DNA of 33,529 nucleotides, taken from positions 1 through 33,529 of the forward strand of contig JACMND010000038.1 of assembly GCA_014378705.1 (NCBI GenBank). The letters run 5' to 3'. Positions within the stretch are counted from its first letter, which is position 1. Each line of letters begins with the position of its first letter. The notes under the pieces were generated by a model that worked only from the letters and a program-made list of their open reading frames with translations, made no database searches and had not been told where the DNA came from. Positions 7,158-16,824 of the stretch are shown here, one piece after another. The stretch comes from Pedobacter sp. (GTDB lineage Bacteria; Bacteroidota; Bacteroidia; Sphingobacteriales; Sphingobacteriaceae). The translations under genes and the position numbers were made by a program.

Positions 7158-7802
7158 TTATTCTTGTGGCAATAGTACATTGTTAATTACATGCACTATA
7201 CCGTTGGATTGCTCAACATCGAACATAGTTACTAAGGCAATGTTTCCTTTTGAATCTGTTATCTGAAGATTTTTTTCCGCATTAATAGAAACTAAAATTT
7301 TATCTCCTTCAACGGTAGTAAGCGTTGCGTTTCCATTTGATCGTGCCACTGCTAAAGCTAAATCTCTCGATGTAAATTTGCCCGCAACAATATGATTTGA
7401 TACCACCTCCGCTAATTTTTCTTTATTATCAGGCTTTTTTAGATTATCGAGTATACCCTCAGGTAACTTTGTAAATGCTTCATTTGTTGGTGCAAAAACG
7501 GTGAAGGGGCCAGCCGCTTTTAAGGAATCTACCAATCCAGCACCCTGTATGGCGGTTACTAAGGTTGTAAGATTTTTTGACTGGGATGCGTTTTGAACAA
7601 TATCATTAGTGGGTAACATTTGTGCCCCACCTACCGTTTTTGCCTGAGCTGGGTTTTTAATTGTATCCTGGTTAGAATCTTTTTTAATAATTGTTGATTC
7701 AATTCCGGTGGTTTTAGTTTCAGGCTTCTGTTGAGCTTGTGAAGAAGCAATTGTTACTATCGATAGTACAGATGCAGATAAAACAAAAATTGATTTTTTC
7801 AT
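7158..7802 (-). CDS. Exported fasciclin (FAS1) domain protein
   Basis: This 214-residue protein has a signal peptide (1-24, ending SSQAQ), a low-complexity linker rich in Lys, Thr and Asn (25-60), and a single FAS1 domain (about 62-212). The two FAS1 signatures are visible: GPFTVFAPTNEAFTKLP (about 101-117) and the C-terminal NGIVHVINNVLLP. Bacterial FAS1 proteins are generally linked to cell-surface adhesion or protein-protein contact; no enzyme activity is implied. No lipobox is present, so it is probably periplasmic or secreted. It is transcribed alone, with a strong hairpin downstream and a 282-base spacer upstream. Confidence 0.93.
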   Translation of the reverse strand: MKKSIFVLSASVLSIVTIASSQAQQKPETKTTGIESTIIKKDSNQDTIKNPAQAKTVGGAQMLPTNDIVQNASQSKNLTTLVTAIQGAGLVDSLKAAGPFTVFAPTNEAFTKLPEGILDNLKKPDNKEKLAEVVSNHIVAGKFTSRDLALAVARSNGNATLTTVEGDKILVSINAEKNLQITDSKGNIALVTMFDVEQSNGIVHVINNVLLPQE

Positions 7803-8040
7803 GAGATTTTACTTTACTTGTTAATTTATAATAATTGTATTACGAGTAAAATTTCAAGCCATTATTAATTGATTTTAGTGATGTTTAGAAGGATCTTACA
7901 TATTAAACTTTCTATAATTAATAATGTTGTGTACTAATTTTTTGACTAATTATAGGTTACTGCCTTTCAAGGTCTTATAAACCATATAAACAATATTTAG
8001 ACTTTGAAATGACAGAAATCGAATTGACTATAACACTTAT
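7803..8040. other. AT-rich intergenic region upstream of the FAS1 gene
   Basis: The spacer between the FAS1 gene and the terminator of the next leftward gene is AT-rich. I found no open frame or stable hairpin in it, and no good TTTG...TAnnTTTG promoter on the reverse strand, although the FAS1 promoter should lie here. Confidence 0.5.
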
Positions 8041-8067
8041 AAACAAAAAAAGCGGCCAGGGCCGCTT
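8041..8067 (-). terminator. Intrinsic terminator of the peptidase-propeller-barrel gene
   Basis: On the reverse strand the stem AAGCGG(CC)...(GG)CCGCTT is followed by an uninterrupted run of T, 17 bases after the stop of the 1058-residue protein gene. The plus strand lacks a T-run, so it works leftward. Confidence 0.85.
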
Positions 8068-8084
8068 CAAAATATCAATATTAT

Positions 8085-11000
8085 CTACCATCCAGGTGAG
8101 AAAGTTAAACCAAAAACGCCTCCATTAATGTCTTTTCTCTGAAAAGGAATAGCAAAATATGGTTCTAATATAAAGTAACCAAACACATTAACCCGTAAAG
8201 ACAAACCCGCACTCATTGCAGGAACTCTTTCATAAATACTTTCTGGCTGACCTGTTTGTGGATTGATACCGGTTCCAATTAATGCGGGTTCGCCTTTAAA
8301 AGCAATCTTGGAGCCTTTCTCCCAGGCCAAGCCTACATCAAAGAATGCGTTTAAATCACTAAATAAAAATTTTGATTCTATTGCTGATAATCGTTTTGGC
8401 CCTGTAAAAGGCAGCCTTAACTCTAAATTTGCTACCGCGATTTTAGTTCCAACAAGTTGATTAATATCAAACCCGTTAAAAGCTCCGGAACCTTTTTTAT
8501 AAAATGAATTGGCTTCATACCCTCTAATTAAATAATTGTAACCTACATATAACGGATAAAGCCGATTTTCATCGCGACCAAACCGGGAATAATTATAAGC
8601 TCTTGCAGCAATGGTTACCGGTTTTAAGCGTATATATCTTCTAAGATCGGCGGTAAAAGCGCCAAGTTTATAATCTCCAAGGTAGCCTTCAATACCAATC
8701 CTGTACCTGAAACCATCCAGTGGAGAAGTTACGCCTGAAAATGAATTATCACCTACCAACGCACTGTTTAACTGATAAGTTGTAAATGAATCAAAACCAA
8801 TTCCATAAGTTTCTGCTGCCTTTTCTTTGGTTAGTTTTTCACGGTTACTACCGATAGGAAAACCGATAGAACCCGTTACAGGATCAAATTGGTAAAAGTT
8901 ATTATACCGATCTAAACGGTAACTATAACGGGAAACACCTGATCCTACCTCAAATCGATGGATTCTTGAAAAAGGATACGATGCGAAAAGTTGAAATTGA
9001 TCTTCAAATGTTCTGATTATATCATAACGTTCACTATACGCTTTCGTAGTTCCTCCTCCTGAAGAAGGCAGATCATCAATTCCGGCGGAACGCTGCCCGG
9101 AAACATAGGGAATGTGTGAAACTGCAGCTCCCCAATTTATCCGGCTCTGCTGATTAATATATGCAATCTGGCCACCAAAATCATAAATTTCACCGTTTAC
9201 GGCTGCCGCCGCAAATATCTGATTTATGCCAAGTATGTCGCTAAAAACACCCTGAACACCACTTGACAATCCAGTCCCGAATCTTCCTACCGAAGCTCCA
9301 ACACCATTACTCGATAGATAATCTAGTTTAAACTGGGGACGGTAACCAATAACTTTAACAGAATCAGTTTCGATCTTTTCAAATCTCTCAAAGTTATCCA
9401 GGTTGGCATTAATGATATCTACACCCACTGCATTGGCCGGAGGCAGTATGGCCGCGGCAAAATTAATCGCTGTAGGTTCTACAGCAATTGGTTTAAACTC
9501 ATTTGCTTTAGCATTATAAATTGCATACTTCTGCGCCCTGTAATAAGAATAAACAATATCATCATTTTTGGAAACGCTTAATGCCGGAGAGAATTCGGTT
9601 ATTCCGCTAATTCCTGTAAAGTAATCTGTTAACTGCTCTAAAGCAGATGTTATTAGATTATATCGGTACATATTTCTAAAACCATCACGGTTAGACAGAA
9701 AATAAATGCTTTTATTATCCGCAGAAAATTGGGGATTAAGATTGTTAGCACCGTCAAATACTTTTATATCAGTAATAATTTTGCTTGCGATGTCAATAAC
9801 AGCAAGATTGAAGGAAATGTCTACACTGGTAGAAGAGCGTTCTAAGGTTGTTCTGTCACTACTAAAAACAATCTTACTTCCATCTCCAGAAAAGCTTGGC
9901 TGATAATCTGAGTACTGGTCATTTGTTAATTGCGTAACACGTTTTGAATTAATGTTATACATAAACAAATCGCTTTGGCCTTGTTTCAGACCAGTGAAGG
10001 CAATATCGGTTCCATTTGGGGACCAGCTTAAGTTGCTAAATTCTTCAACTTCGTTTATTGGCACCGTTAAAATCGTACGCCCTTTTTCTGCATCTACAAT
10101 TACTAATTTATTTCTACCGCTGCTAAATACGCTAAAAGCAAATCGCTTTGAATCGGGTGACCATGCACCTGCCGATTCTATAAAATTAAATTCATCAATA
10201 TGCGAATTTCTGGCTTTGCTTGTTAATTTTCTAATGATATTACCGGTTTTTGCATCAGCAAGGAAAAGATCGATACTCAGCAATTCTTTTTCGGATAAAA
10301 AAGCTACAAATTTACCGTCAGGTGAAATTGCAGGGGCCACATTATAGTTTTCTCCGCCATTCTTATCATCAATAATTCGTTTCCCAATAGGAATTTGTGA
10401 AGTATCTTTTAAAAACGGACGATAGGTGTTTTCTATACTCGTTTTCCACAGATTAGACAAAGTCTTTTCATCGTAACCAAAAGTCCGCCGTATGGCCATT
10501 TCATACCCATATTTAGCGGTTTCTTTAAAAAAAGGAACAATTACAGTATCTCCGTAAGTAGAACCTATGTAAGACCAGAAAGCTTGGCCATATCTATAAG
10601 GAAAATATTTATTACTTGTGGTAAGCTGCTTCAAGGTCGGAATGTCTTTATTAAGCATGGCATCACGCATCCACATGGAGGTATAAGCATCCACTTTGCC
10701 GATGGACAAGTATTCGGCCATACCTTCAACCATCCATAAAGGCAGGTTTCCAATATTCTCCAAATTAGTAGAATCACCCTCAATTAAAGAATGGTATTGA
10801 AAAGCGTGGACGAGCTCATGACCTAAAACGTGGCGTGTTTGATGATTAAGCTGGGTAACCGGCATGATAACCCTATTTTTTAAGCCTTCAGTAACACCAC
10901 CTGTACCGACACCTACGCCGCCCTGTAATGCGGTAGTGGATTGAAAATCAGCATGATTGGAATACAGAATAATTGGATTTTTTTTAGAAAAGGTATCTCT

Positions 11001-11261
11001 AAACACTTGCTGATGTAAGTCATACCAAACTTCACTTTCTTTAATAAACCGCTTTACCAGACTATCATTCTTTAGATAGTAATACAATTCAAAATGCGGG
11101 GATTGATACACACTAAACTTTAAATTTTTATACCGCACTTTGTTTTGTCCAAAATATTGTGCTTTAACTGTTGTAACAGAACTAAAAAAAATCATTAAAA
11201 GCAGCATAAAGGTCAATCCATAAAAGGATTTACTACGGATAATGGAAAAATTTCTCATCAT
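8085..11261 (-). CDS. Outer membrane fusion protein: HExxH metallopeptidase, TolB-like propeller, Omp85-like barrel
   Basis: This 1058-residue protein shows three modules. After a signal peptide (about 1-35, ending VKAQ) comes a gluzincin-type peptidase domain with HELVH (148-152) and the downstream WMVEGMAEYLS block, whose Glu179 is the likely third zinc ligand. The middle (about 305-590) has repeated WD40/PD40-like propeller motifs of the TolB kind, such as APAISPDGKFVAFLS, GAWSPDSKRFAFS, LSWSPNGTDIAFTG and PSFSGDGSKIVFSSDR. The C-terminal third looks like a 16-strand-type barrel. It has an IRGY motif at Arg913, resembling the RGF/Y motif of Omp85 proteins, and it ends FGLTFSPGW with a terminal aromatic residue. 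It may be a surface- or periplasm-facing peptidase tethered by its own barrel. Annotation pipelines often call such proteins TolB-like. No partner gene is evident; PBP1A lies upstream on the same strand, 86 bases away. Confidence 0.8.
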   Translation of the reverse strand: MMRNFSIIRSKSFYGLTFMLLLMIFFSSVTTVKAQYFGQNKVRYKNLKFSVYQSPHFELYYYLKNDSLVKRFIKESEVWYDLHQQVFRDTFSKKNPIILYSNHADFQSTTALQGGVGVGTGGVTEGLKNRVIMPVTQLNHQTRHVLGHELVHAFQYHSLIEGDSTNLENIGNLPLWMVEGMAEYLSIGKVDAYTSMWMRDAMLNKDIPTLKQLTTSNKYFPYRYGQAFWSYIGSTYGDTVIVPFFKETAKYGYEMAIRRTFGYDEKTLSNLWKTSIENTYRPFLKDTSQIPIGKRIIDDKNGGENYNVAPAISPDGKFVAFLSEKELLSIDLFLADAKTGNIIRKLTSKARNSHIDEFNFIESAGAWSPDSKRFAFSVFSSGRNKLVIVDAEKGRTILTVPINEVEEFSNLSWSPNGTDIAFTGLKQGQSDLFMYNINSKRVTQLTNDQYSDYQPSFSGDGSKIVFSSDRTTLERSSTSVDISFNLAVIDIASKIITDIKVFDGANNLNPQFSADNKSIYFLSNRDGFRNMYRYNLITSALEQLTDYFTGISGITEFSPALSVSKNDDIVYSYYRAQKYAIYNAKANEFKPIAVEPTAINFAAAILPPANAVGVDIINANLDNFERFEKIETDSVKVIGYRPQFKLDYLSSNGVGASVGRFGTGLSSGVQGVFSDILGINQIFAAAAVNGEIYDFGGQIAYINQQSRINWGAAVSHIPYVSGQRSAGIDDLPSSGGGTTKAYSERYDIIRTFEDQFQLFASYPFSRIHRFEVGSGVSRYSYRLDRYNNFYQFDPVTGSIGFPIGSNREKLTKEKAAETYGIGFDSFTTYQLNSALVGDNSFSGVTSPLDGFRYRIGIEGYLGDYKLGAFTADLRRYIRLKPVTIAARAYNYSRFGRDENRLYPLYVGYNYLIRGYEANSFYKKGSGAFNGFDINQLVGTKIAVANLELRLPFTGPKRLSAIESKFLFSDLNAFFDVGLAWEKGSKIAFKGEPALIGTGINPQTGQPESIYERVPAMSAGLSLRVNVFGYFILEPYFAIPFQRKDINGGVFGLTFSPGW

Positions 11262-11347
11262 AAAGAATTTAGCGGTGGTCCTAATTTACGGAAAATAAAG
11301 TGTTTTGATTTTTTGTGAAGCATATCAATTAAAACCTGAAATATCAA

Positions 11348-13792
11348 TTAATTGTTTCCGTCGGTTTTTCTTCTTCTTTCTTCACGCAATTGTTTACGTG
11401 TTTTAATTTCTGCCGGTTTAGATATGATGTTACCCGACTGGTTATTTTTTTCTTTTGATTTAGTTGGTTCTCGTATTACTTCCGTTTTATTTTCATTTTG
11501 CTCTTCAATAAAAGTACTATCAACCGGCTGAAGAAGCGAATCTACCAACATTGTATCTACAATTAGTGTATCGGGTTCTGCTAATTCGTAAGGTTGTGTA
11601 ACACATTTATACTCTCTATTAATTTGAACACCTGGTTTAGGAAATGGCCCCAGGGTAATTCCTGTTTTTGGGTCTCTGTAAACCTTTTCCATAAACTTCG
11701 CAAAAATAGGCAAGGCAGTTTTAGAGCCTTCGCCAGTTTCAGAATTGCGGAAGTGAACGGTTCTTTCATCACATCCTACCCAAATGCCTGTTACCAAATC
11801 TTTAGTTAATCCCATGTACCATCCATCCACATAATCAGATGAGGTTCCGGTTTTCCCGGCGATTTGGTTTCCTTTTTTAAAAAGGTCCCATTCCCACAGT
11901 GCCTGTGATGTTCCACCAGGTTCATCCATACCTCCGCGAAGCATATACATCATTAGCCACGCAATTTCCTCAGAAATTGCTTTGGAACTTTCCGGGTTAA
12001 ACTGGGCAAGAACTTTTCCGTCCTTATCCGTAATTCTTTCAACTAAAATGGGATCGGTCTTTAATCCTTTATTTAAAAATGTGCCGTATGCTTTAACCAT
12101 TTCAAAAACACTAACATCATTCGGCCCTAAACTAACAGAAGGAACTGATTTAAGCTTGCTTTCAATGCCACATTTATGCGCAAACTCAACCACGCTTTCG
12201 GCACCTACTTTTTCAGTTATTTGAGCTGTAATAGAATTTATAGACCTGGCCATCGCGTGTCGTAAAGTCATTTCGCGGTATGAGAAACTGTAGCTGGCGT
12301 TATTTGGCTCCCAAAATTCAGTTTTATCGCCGTTTTTAAATTTAATTTTTACCGGCTTGTCAGTCCATTTATCGCAAGGCGACATTCCGGATTCAAGGGC
12401 AGCGAGATAGGCGAAGGGTTTGAAGGTTGAACCCGCCTGCCTTTTTGCCTGGTTAACATGATCATATTTAAAAAAATTATGATTAATTCCGCCTACCCAA
12501 ACCTTTATATAGCCATTAAACGGATCAAGCGTCATCATCCCTGTATTCAATATTTTTGAATAATATTCTAATGAATCAAGAGTCGAAAACCTTACTTTCT
12601 TATCTCCCTCCCAACTGAAAACCGTCATGCTTTTAGGGCGGTTTAAATAAGCTAAGATAGAGTCAGTATTGCCATATTTTTTTTGAAGATCAGCATAAAC
12701 CGGAAGTCTTTCTGCGGCATGTAACGCAAAATCTTCAATTTCCTTACCTTCAGAATTTCGCCATGGGTTTTCATTTCCCCACTCATTTTTTAACCTTCGC
12801 TGCAATATTTTCATCTGACTGGTAACCGCATCTTCAGCGTATTTCTGTAATCTTGAATCAATAGTGGTGTAAATTTTTAGCCCGCCTTCATACAAATCAT
12901 AATTGTTTTCATCGCACCACTTTTTAATAAATTCTGCTGCCGCAGATTTAAGATAAGACTCACCTTCGTTCCCTTCATTAAACTCACCAAATGTGGTTTT
13001 TAGCGGGATTTTGCTAACCTCATTGTATTTTTGAGTACTGAGATAGCCATATTTCTGCATCTGGGATAAAACCACATTTCTGCGCTCAAAAGATTTTTCC
13101 GGGTTTCGGATCGGGTTGTAGGTGGTATTTGCTTTTAAAATCCCAATTAACGTAGCCGATTCTTCTACACTAAGTTCAGATGGCTGTTTATTAAAAAAGT
13201 GCTTTGCCGCAGTTTTTATTCCGAAGGTGTTTCCACCAAACGGTACTGTGTTTAGATATAAAGTCAGTATTTCAGGTTTGCTGTAATTTCCTTCCAGCTT
13301 TATAGCTGTCATCAACTCTTTAAACTTATACACAAGTGTTCTAAACCCAGGAATATATTTGATAAAACCTTCAGATTTTTGGTTCCGGGTACGATAAAGA
13401 TTCTTTGCCAATTGTTGAGTTATTGTGCTCGCACCACGCCTGTCTCCAGAAGCAGTTGAGACCAGGCTTGATATGAGGGATCTGAAATCAACACCAGAAT
13501 GCTTAAAAAAACGTGCATCTTCTGTAGCTATCAGGGCGTCAATTACGGCAGGGGCAATTTTATCATAACTAACCGGAGTGCGATTTTCTTTGTAGTAGCG
13601 GCCAATCATAATTCCATCAGCGGTGTATAACTCAGAAGCTATCCGCATATTTGGGGTTTTTATATCAGTAATGTTGGGTGAATATCCAAACAGCCATAAA
13701 AAATTAAGTTCTACAGCACAAAAAAATAAAAGAACAAAATAGAGGAATATCGCAATATAGCGCAAGGGCTTAAATTTTACTCTTCTGAACAT
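11348..13792 (-). CDS. Class A penicillin-binding protein 1A (transglycosylase/transpeptidase)
   Basis: This bifunctional peptidoglycan synthase of 814 residues polymerises lipid II and cross-links the stem peptides. It has a single N-terminal membrane anchor (about 11-36). The GT51 domain shows the catalytic Glu91 in ATEDARFFKHSGVD and the GASTITQQLAKNLY block (120-133). The transpeptidase domain carries all three active-site motifs: STFK with Ser455, SIN with Ser517, and KTGT at 647-650. The last 80 residues are a charged, low-complexity cytosolic-type or periplasmic tail rich in Lys, Glu and Arg. Such tails vary among Bacteroidota PBP1A proteins. It stands alone, divergent from the ppk2 gene. 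The family call is firm; the exact paralogue name (PBP1A or 1B/1C type) is by overall likeness. Confidence 0.95.
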   Translation of the reverse strand: MFRRVKFKPLRYIAIFLYFVLLFFCAVELNFLWLFGYSPNITDIKTPNMRIASELYTADGIMIGRYYKENRTPVSYDKIAPAVIDALIATEDARFFKHSGVDFRSLISSLVSTASGDRRGASTITQQLAKNLYRTRNQKSEGFIKYIPGFRTLVYKFKELMTAIKLEGNYSKPEILTLYLNTVPFGGNTFGIKTAAKHFFNKQPSELSVEESATLIGILKANTTYNPIRNPEKSFERRNVVLSQMQKYGYLSTQKYNEVSKIPLKTTFGEFNEGNEGESYLKSAAAEFIKKWCDENNYDLYEGGLKIYTTIDSRLQKYAEDAVTSQMKILQRRLKNEWGNENPWRNSEGKEIEDFALHAAERLPVYADLQKKYGNTDSILAYLNRPKSMTVFSWEGDKKVRFSTLDSLEYYSKILNTGMMTLDPFNGYIKVWVGGINHNFFKYDHVNQAKRQAGSTFKPFAYLAALESGMSPCDKWTDKPVKIKFKNGDKTEFWEPNNASYSFSYREMTLRHAMARSINSITAQITEKVGAESVVEFAHKCGIESKLKSVPSVSLGPNDVSVFEMVKAYGTFLNKGLKTDPILVERITDKDGKVLAQFNPESSKAISEEIAWLMMYMLRGGMDEPGGTSQALWEWDLFKKGNQIAGKTGTSSDYVDGWYMGLTKDLVTGIWVGCDERTVHFRNSETGEGSKTALPIFAKFMEKVYRDPKTGITLGPFPKPGVQINREYKCVTQPYELAEPDTLIVDTMLVDSLLQPVDSTFIEEQNENKTEVIREPTKSKEKNNQSGNIISKPAEIKTRKQLREERRRKTDGNN

Positions 13793-13916
13793 TGGGTAAA
13801 TATGTAAAAATTAGACGATTTAAATAACAGTGAAGAGTTGTTTTAAAAACATTGGCAGGATAATGATAGTTAATTAATAAAAATTCTACATTAATATTTA
13901 TTTAATTCGTTTAGAA

Positions 13917-14795
13917 ATGGATGAAATCATAAAAATGTTTAAGGTTGACAGCAGTAAAAACGTCAGCCTAAAAGATTACAAAACAGATGGTAGTTTTGGT
14001 TACAACAAAGAAGATGCCTTGACCATCTTAAATACCTTTAAAACAGAAATGGATGAGCTGCAGGAAACACTTTACGCAACAAACCGCTACTCGTTGTTAT
14101 TAATTTTTCAGGCAATGGACGCTGCCGGAAAAGATAGTGCGATTGAACATGTTATGAGTGGTTTAAATCCACAGGGTTGCCAGGTTTTTAGTTTTAAACA
14201 ACCCAATAATGAAGAATATGAACATGATTTTTTATGGCGTCATTACAAAGCTCTTCCAGAGAAAGGCAGGATAGGGATTCACAACCGTTCACATTATGAA
14301 AATGTTCTTATCTGTAAGGTTCATCCTGAACTGATCTTAAAAGAAGGTATAGCTGATTTAAATTCTGTTACAAATATTGATAAAGCATTTTGGAATAAAC
14401 GATACGATAGTATTTGTAATTTTGAAAATCATCTCACTGCAAATGGAACCGTCATTATTAAGTTTTTTTTAAATGTATCTAAAGAAAAGCAAAAAGAACG
14501 ATTTCTTGAACGTATTAATGATCCGTTAAAGAACTGGAAGTTTTCTTCTTTTGATGTTCAGGAGAGAGGTTTTTGGTCGGAATATATGAAAACATACGAG
14601 GATGCGATCTCTAAAACGGCCTCAAAAAATGCACCCTGGTTTATTATACCGGCAGATAAAAAATGGTTTACCAGAATAGCCATCAGTAAAATTATAGTAG
14701 ACAGGCTAAAATCTTTAAATATGGTTATGCCCGAACTTTCCTTAGATGAAAAGAACAAACTGGAGAAATGTCGAGCTGACTTGTTAGAAGATTAA
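13917..14795 (+). CDS. Polyphosphate kinase 2 family protein
   Basis: PPK2 enzymes transfer phosphate between polyphosphate and nucleotides. The 292-residue product has the P-loop QAMDAAGKDSAIEHVMSGLNP (Gly71-Lys72-Asp73-Ser74), the Walker B-like GIHNRSHYENVLICKVHPE block (120-138), the FLWRHYKALPEKG lid-type segment (105-117) and a C-terminal PWFIIPADKKWFTR stretch. This is the single-domain form. Most relatives have Asp where this one has Asn in YEN, so specificity (AMP or ADP, GTP or ATP) is not assigned. The ATG at 13917 is used; a second ATG at 13935 is also possible. It converges on the omega-amidase gene with a 32-base gap and no hairpin. Confidence 0.93.
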   Translation: MDEIIKMFKVDSSKNVSLKDYKTDGSFGYNKEDALTILNTFKTEMDELQETLYATNRYSLLLIFQAMDAAGKDSAIEHVMSGLNPQGCQVFSFKQPNNEEYEHDFLWRHYKALPEKGRIGIHNRSHYENVLICKVHPELILKEGIADLNSVTNIDKAFWNKRYDSICNFENHLTANGTVIIKFFLNVSKEKQKERFLERINDPLKNWKFSSFDVQERGFWSEYMKTYEDAISKTASKNAPWFIIPADKKWFTRIAISKIIVDRLKSLNMVMPELSLDEKNKLEKCRADLLED

Positions 14796-14827
14796 GGTTA
14801 AATTTTTGCAACGTTAATTAGAGAAAA

Positions 14828-15634
14828 CTAAAGAAGGTTATTTTTTATTATGGGTTGTGCCTGCAATTTAAAAATATCGGCGTCCTGCTGAAAAGGAAAG
14901 TCGCGTCGGCTCTTAACTACTTCTTCCAAATTGATAGAAAAGGTATACAAATCTTCGTCATTTGGTTTATAGTAGATCACTTTGCCGTTGGGATCTATGC
15001 ACATGGAATCTCCAGAATGATATATTTCATTTCCATCATGACCAACCCGATTAACTGCGACAACAAAGGTTTGATTTTCTACAGCTCTTGCCGGAATCAG
15101 CGTTCGCCAATGCAATGAACGGCGCTCAGGCCAGTTGGCCAGAACAAGCAGCATATCATATTCTGATTTTGTATTTCTAAGCCATACCGGAAACCGGAGA
15201 TCGTAACAAATAACCGGGCAGATTTTCCATCCGTTTAACTCAACAAAAAGCTTTTTATTTCCTGCTGTATAATGTTCGTCTTCACCGGCAAAACCAAACA
15301 AGTGTCTTTTGTCATAAGTTTCATAACTTCCGTCAGGCCGCATCCAAATTAAACGGTTATAATTATTATTGTTTTCTTTAATGATTAATGTACCGGTTAT
15401 AACACAGTTATATTTTCTTGCCTGGTTTTGCATCCATTCCATACTTTTGCCGTTCATCTCTTCGGCAAATTTTTCCGGATTCATTGTAAATCCGGTAGTA
15501 AACATTTCAGGTAATACAATCAAATCAGTCTTTTCCCTTATCGCAGTTAATCGCAATGCTAAATTCTGAAGGTTTTTTTCGATATTTTCCCAAAAAAGGT
15601 AAGCCTGGAAGACGGTTATTTTTAGTGTACTCAT
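14828..15634 (-). CDS. Omega-amidase / YafV-like nitrilase-superfamily hydrolase
   Basis: The 268-residue protein belongs to the carbon-nitrogen hydrolase superfamily. It has the Glu-Lys-Cys triad at Glu43 (VLPEMFTTGF), Lys109 (YDKRHLF) and Cys143 (ICYDLRFPVW). The context GFAGEDEHYTAG and NWPERRSLHWRTLIPARAVENQ matches the YafV/Nit2 branch, which hydrolyses alpha-ketoglutaramate and similar omega-amides made by glutamine transaminases. The methionine aminotransferase gene is immediately upstream on the same strand with a 38-base gap, so the two probably form an operon and act in sequence. No signal peptide is present, so it is cytosolic. Assignment to the branch is by motif and neighbour, not by structure-based comparison. 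Confidence 0.9.
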   Translation of the reverse strand: MSTLKITVFQAYLFWENIEKNLQNLALRLTAIREKTDLIVLPEMFTTGFTMNPEKFAEEMNGKSMEWMQNQARKYNCVITGTLIIKENNNNYNRLIWMRPDGSYETYDKRHLFGFAGEDEHYTAGNKKLFVELNGWKICPVICYDLRFPVWLRNTKSEYDMLLVLANWPERRSLHWRTLIPARAVENQTFVVAVNRVGHDGNEIYHSGDSMCIDPNGKVIYYKPNDEDLYTFSINLEEVVKSRRDFPFQQDADIFKLQAQPIIKNNLL

Positions 15635-15672
15635 TTTTTTAGTTTGTACAGATGGTGTTTAAATATTAAAAT

Positions 15673-16818
15673 TTAAATTTTCATTAACCTTTCAACGGCT
15701 TTCTCCAATGTTTCTTGTTTTTTAGCGAAACAAAAGCGAAGCACGTGCTCATCTTTACCTCCATTGTAAAATGCAGATACAGGTATAGCCGCGACTCCAA
15801 AATCAGTAATTAATCTTTTGGCAAATTTTATATCAGACTCGTTTGTAATTTCTTTGTATTGAACACACTGAAAGTAAGAACCACTGCAGGGTAGTAAATT
15901 AAACCTGGTACCTAACATCAATGCTCTAAAATAATCACGTTTTTGCTGATAAAAAGTTTTTAAGTTCAGATAAAAATGATCATTGCTTAAAAAATCAGCC
16001 AGTGCGTATTGGAAGGGCGTATTCACACTAAAGATAAGAAACTGATGTATTTTTCTAAATTCTTTGGTTAACCAGGAAGGAGCAATGCAATACCCTATTT
16101 TCCAGCCTGTATTGTGAAAGAGCTTGCCGAATGAAGCTATTACAAATGATCTTTCACGCAAAATCGGATAGCGTGCCATGCTATGGTGAATATTCCCATC
16201 AAAAATAATATGTTCATAAACTTCATCGCTTAAAATTAGAATGTTAGTATCCTGAACCAGACGTGTTAACTGCTCGATATCAAATTCGGTAAGTATGGTA
16301 CCGGTAGGATTTTGAGGTGAATTAAGAATAATCAGACGGGTTTTATTATTGATCAGTTTTTTTAACAACTCCCAGTTAATTGTATAATCAGGCACTGTAA
16401 GTTCAAACGATTTAACAATGCCCCCCAAAAGTTTTACAGCAGGCGCATAAGAATCATAAGCCGGTTCAAATATAATTACCTCGTCGTTTGAATTTATAAC
16501 AGCAGTTAAAGCTGTAAAAATGGCCTGGGTTCCGCCAGCAGTAATCGTAATCTCTGTATCCGGATCGTAATTAGAGAGATGCAGGCTGTTAACTTTATTA
16601 GCGATTCTTTCCCGTAAAGTTATTAAACCCGCCATCGGCGCATATTGATTGTGCCCGCTTCGCATGTGTTTATTGGCGAGGTCAATCAATTCTGAGGGGC
16701 ACTCAAAATCCGGAAAACCCTGCGATAAATTTATTGAATTATATTCCAGCGAAAGCTGAGACATAATTGTAAAAATATTAATTGCTGCGTTCGGAAGCTT
16801 TGATTGAAGTGAGATCAT
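15673..16818 (-). CDS. Methionine aminotransferase (YbdL-like, class I PLP enzyme)
   Basis: This PLP-dependent fold type I aminotransferase of 381 residues belongs to the YbdL/KAT branch, which transaminates methionine and aromatic or kynurenine-type amino acids. The ATG at 16818 is chosen because the product then begins MISLQSKLP and aligns with YbdL (SKLPxxxxxIFTxMS). An upstream ATG at 16869 would start before the predicted promoter box. Visible motifs include INLSQGFPDFECP, NSPQNPTG, the PLP-ring Asp198 (LSDEVYEH) and the Schiff-base Lys232 in ASFGK, followed by WKIGY. With the omega-amidase downstream it can form the glutamine transaminase/omega-amidase pair, where glutamine donates the amino group to 4-methylthio-2-oxobutyrate. 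Substrate use is inferred. Confidence 0.9.
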   Translation of the reverse strand: MISLQSKLPNAAINIFTIMSQLSLEYNSINLSQGFPDFECPSELIDLANKHMRSGHNQYAPMAGLITLRERIANKVNSLHLSNYDPDTEITITAGGTQAIFTALTAVINSNDEVIIFEPAYDSYAPAVKLLGGIVKSFELTVPDYTINWELLKKLINNKTRLIILNSPQNPTGTILTEFDIEQLTRLVQDTNILILSDEVYEHIIFDGNIHHSMARYPILRERSFVIASFGKLFHNTGWKIGYCIAPSWLTKEFRKIHQFLIFSVNTPFQYALADFLSNDHFYLNLKTFYQQKRDYFRALMLGTRFNLLPCSGSYFQCVQYKEITNESDIKFAKRLITDFGVAAIPVSAFYNGGKDEHVLRFCFAKKQETLEKAVERLMKI

Positions 16819-16824
16819 TATTTG

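Noticed and set aside
9952-10347. A 131-codon rightward frame
   Set aside because: It lies opposite the propeller region of the peptidase-barrel protein and has no recognisable motifs.
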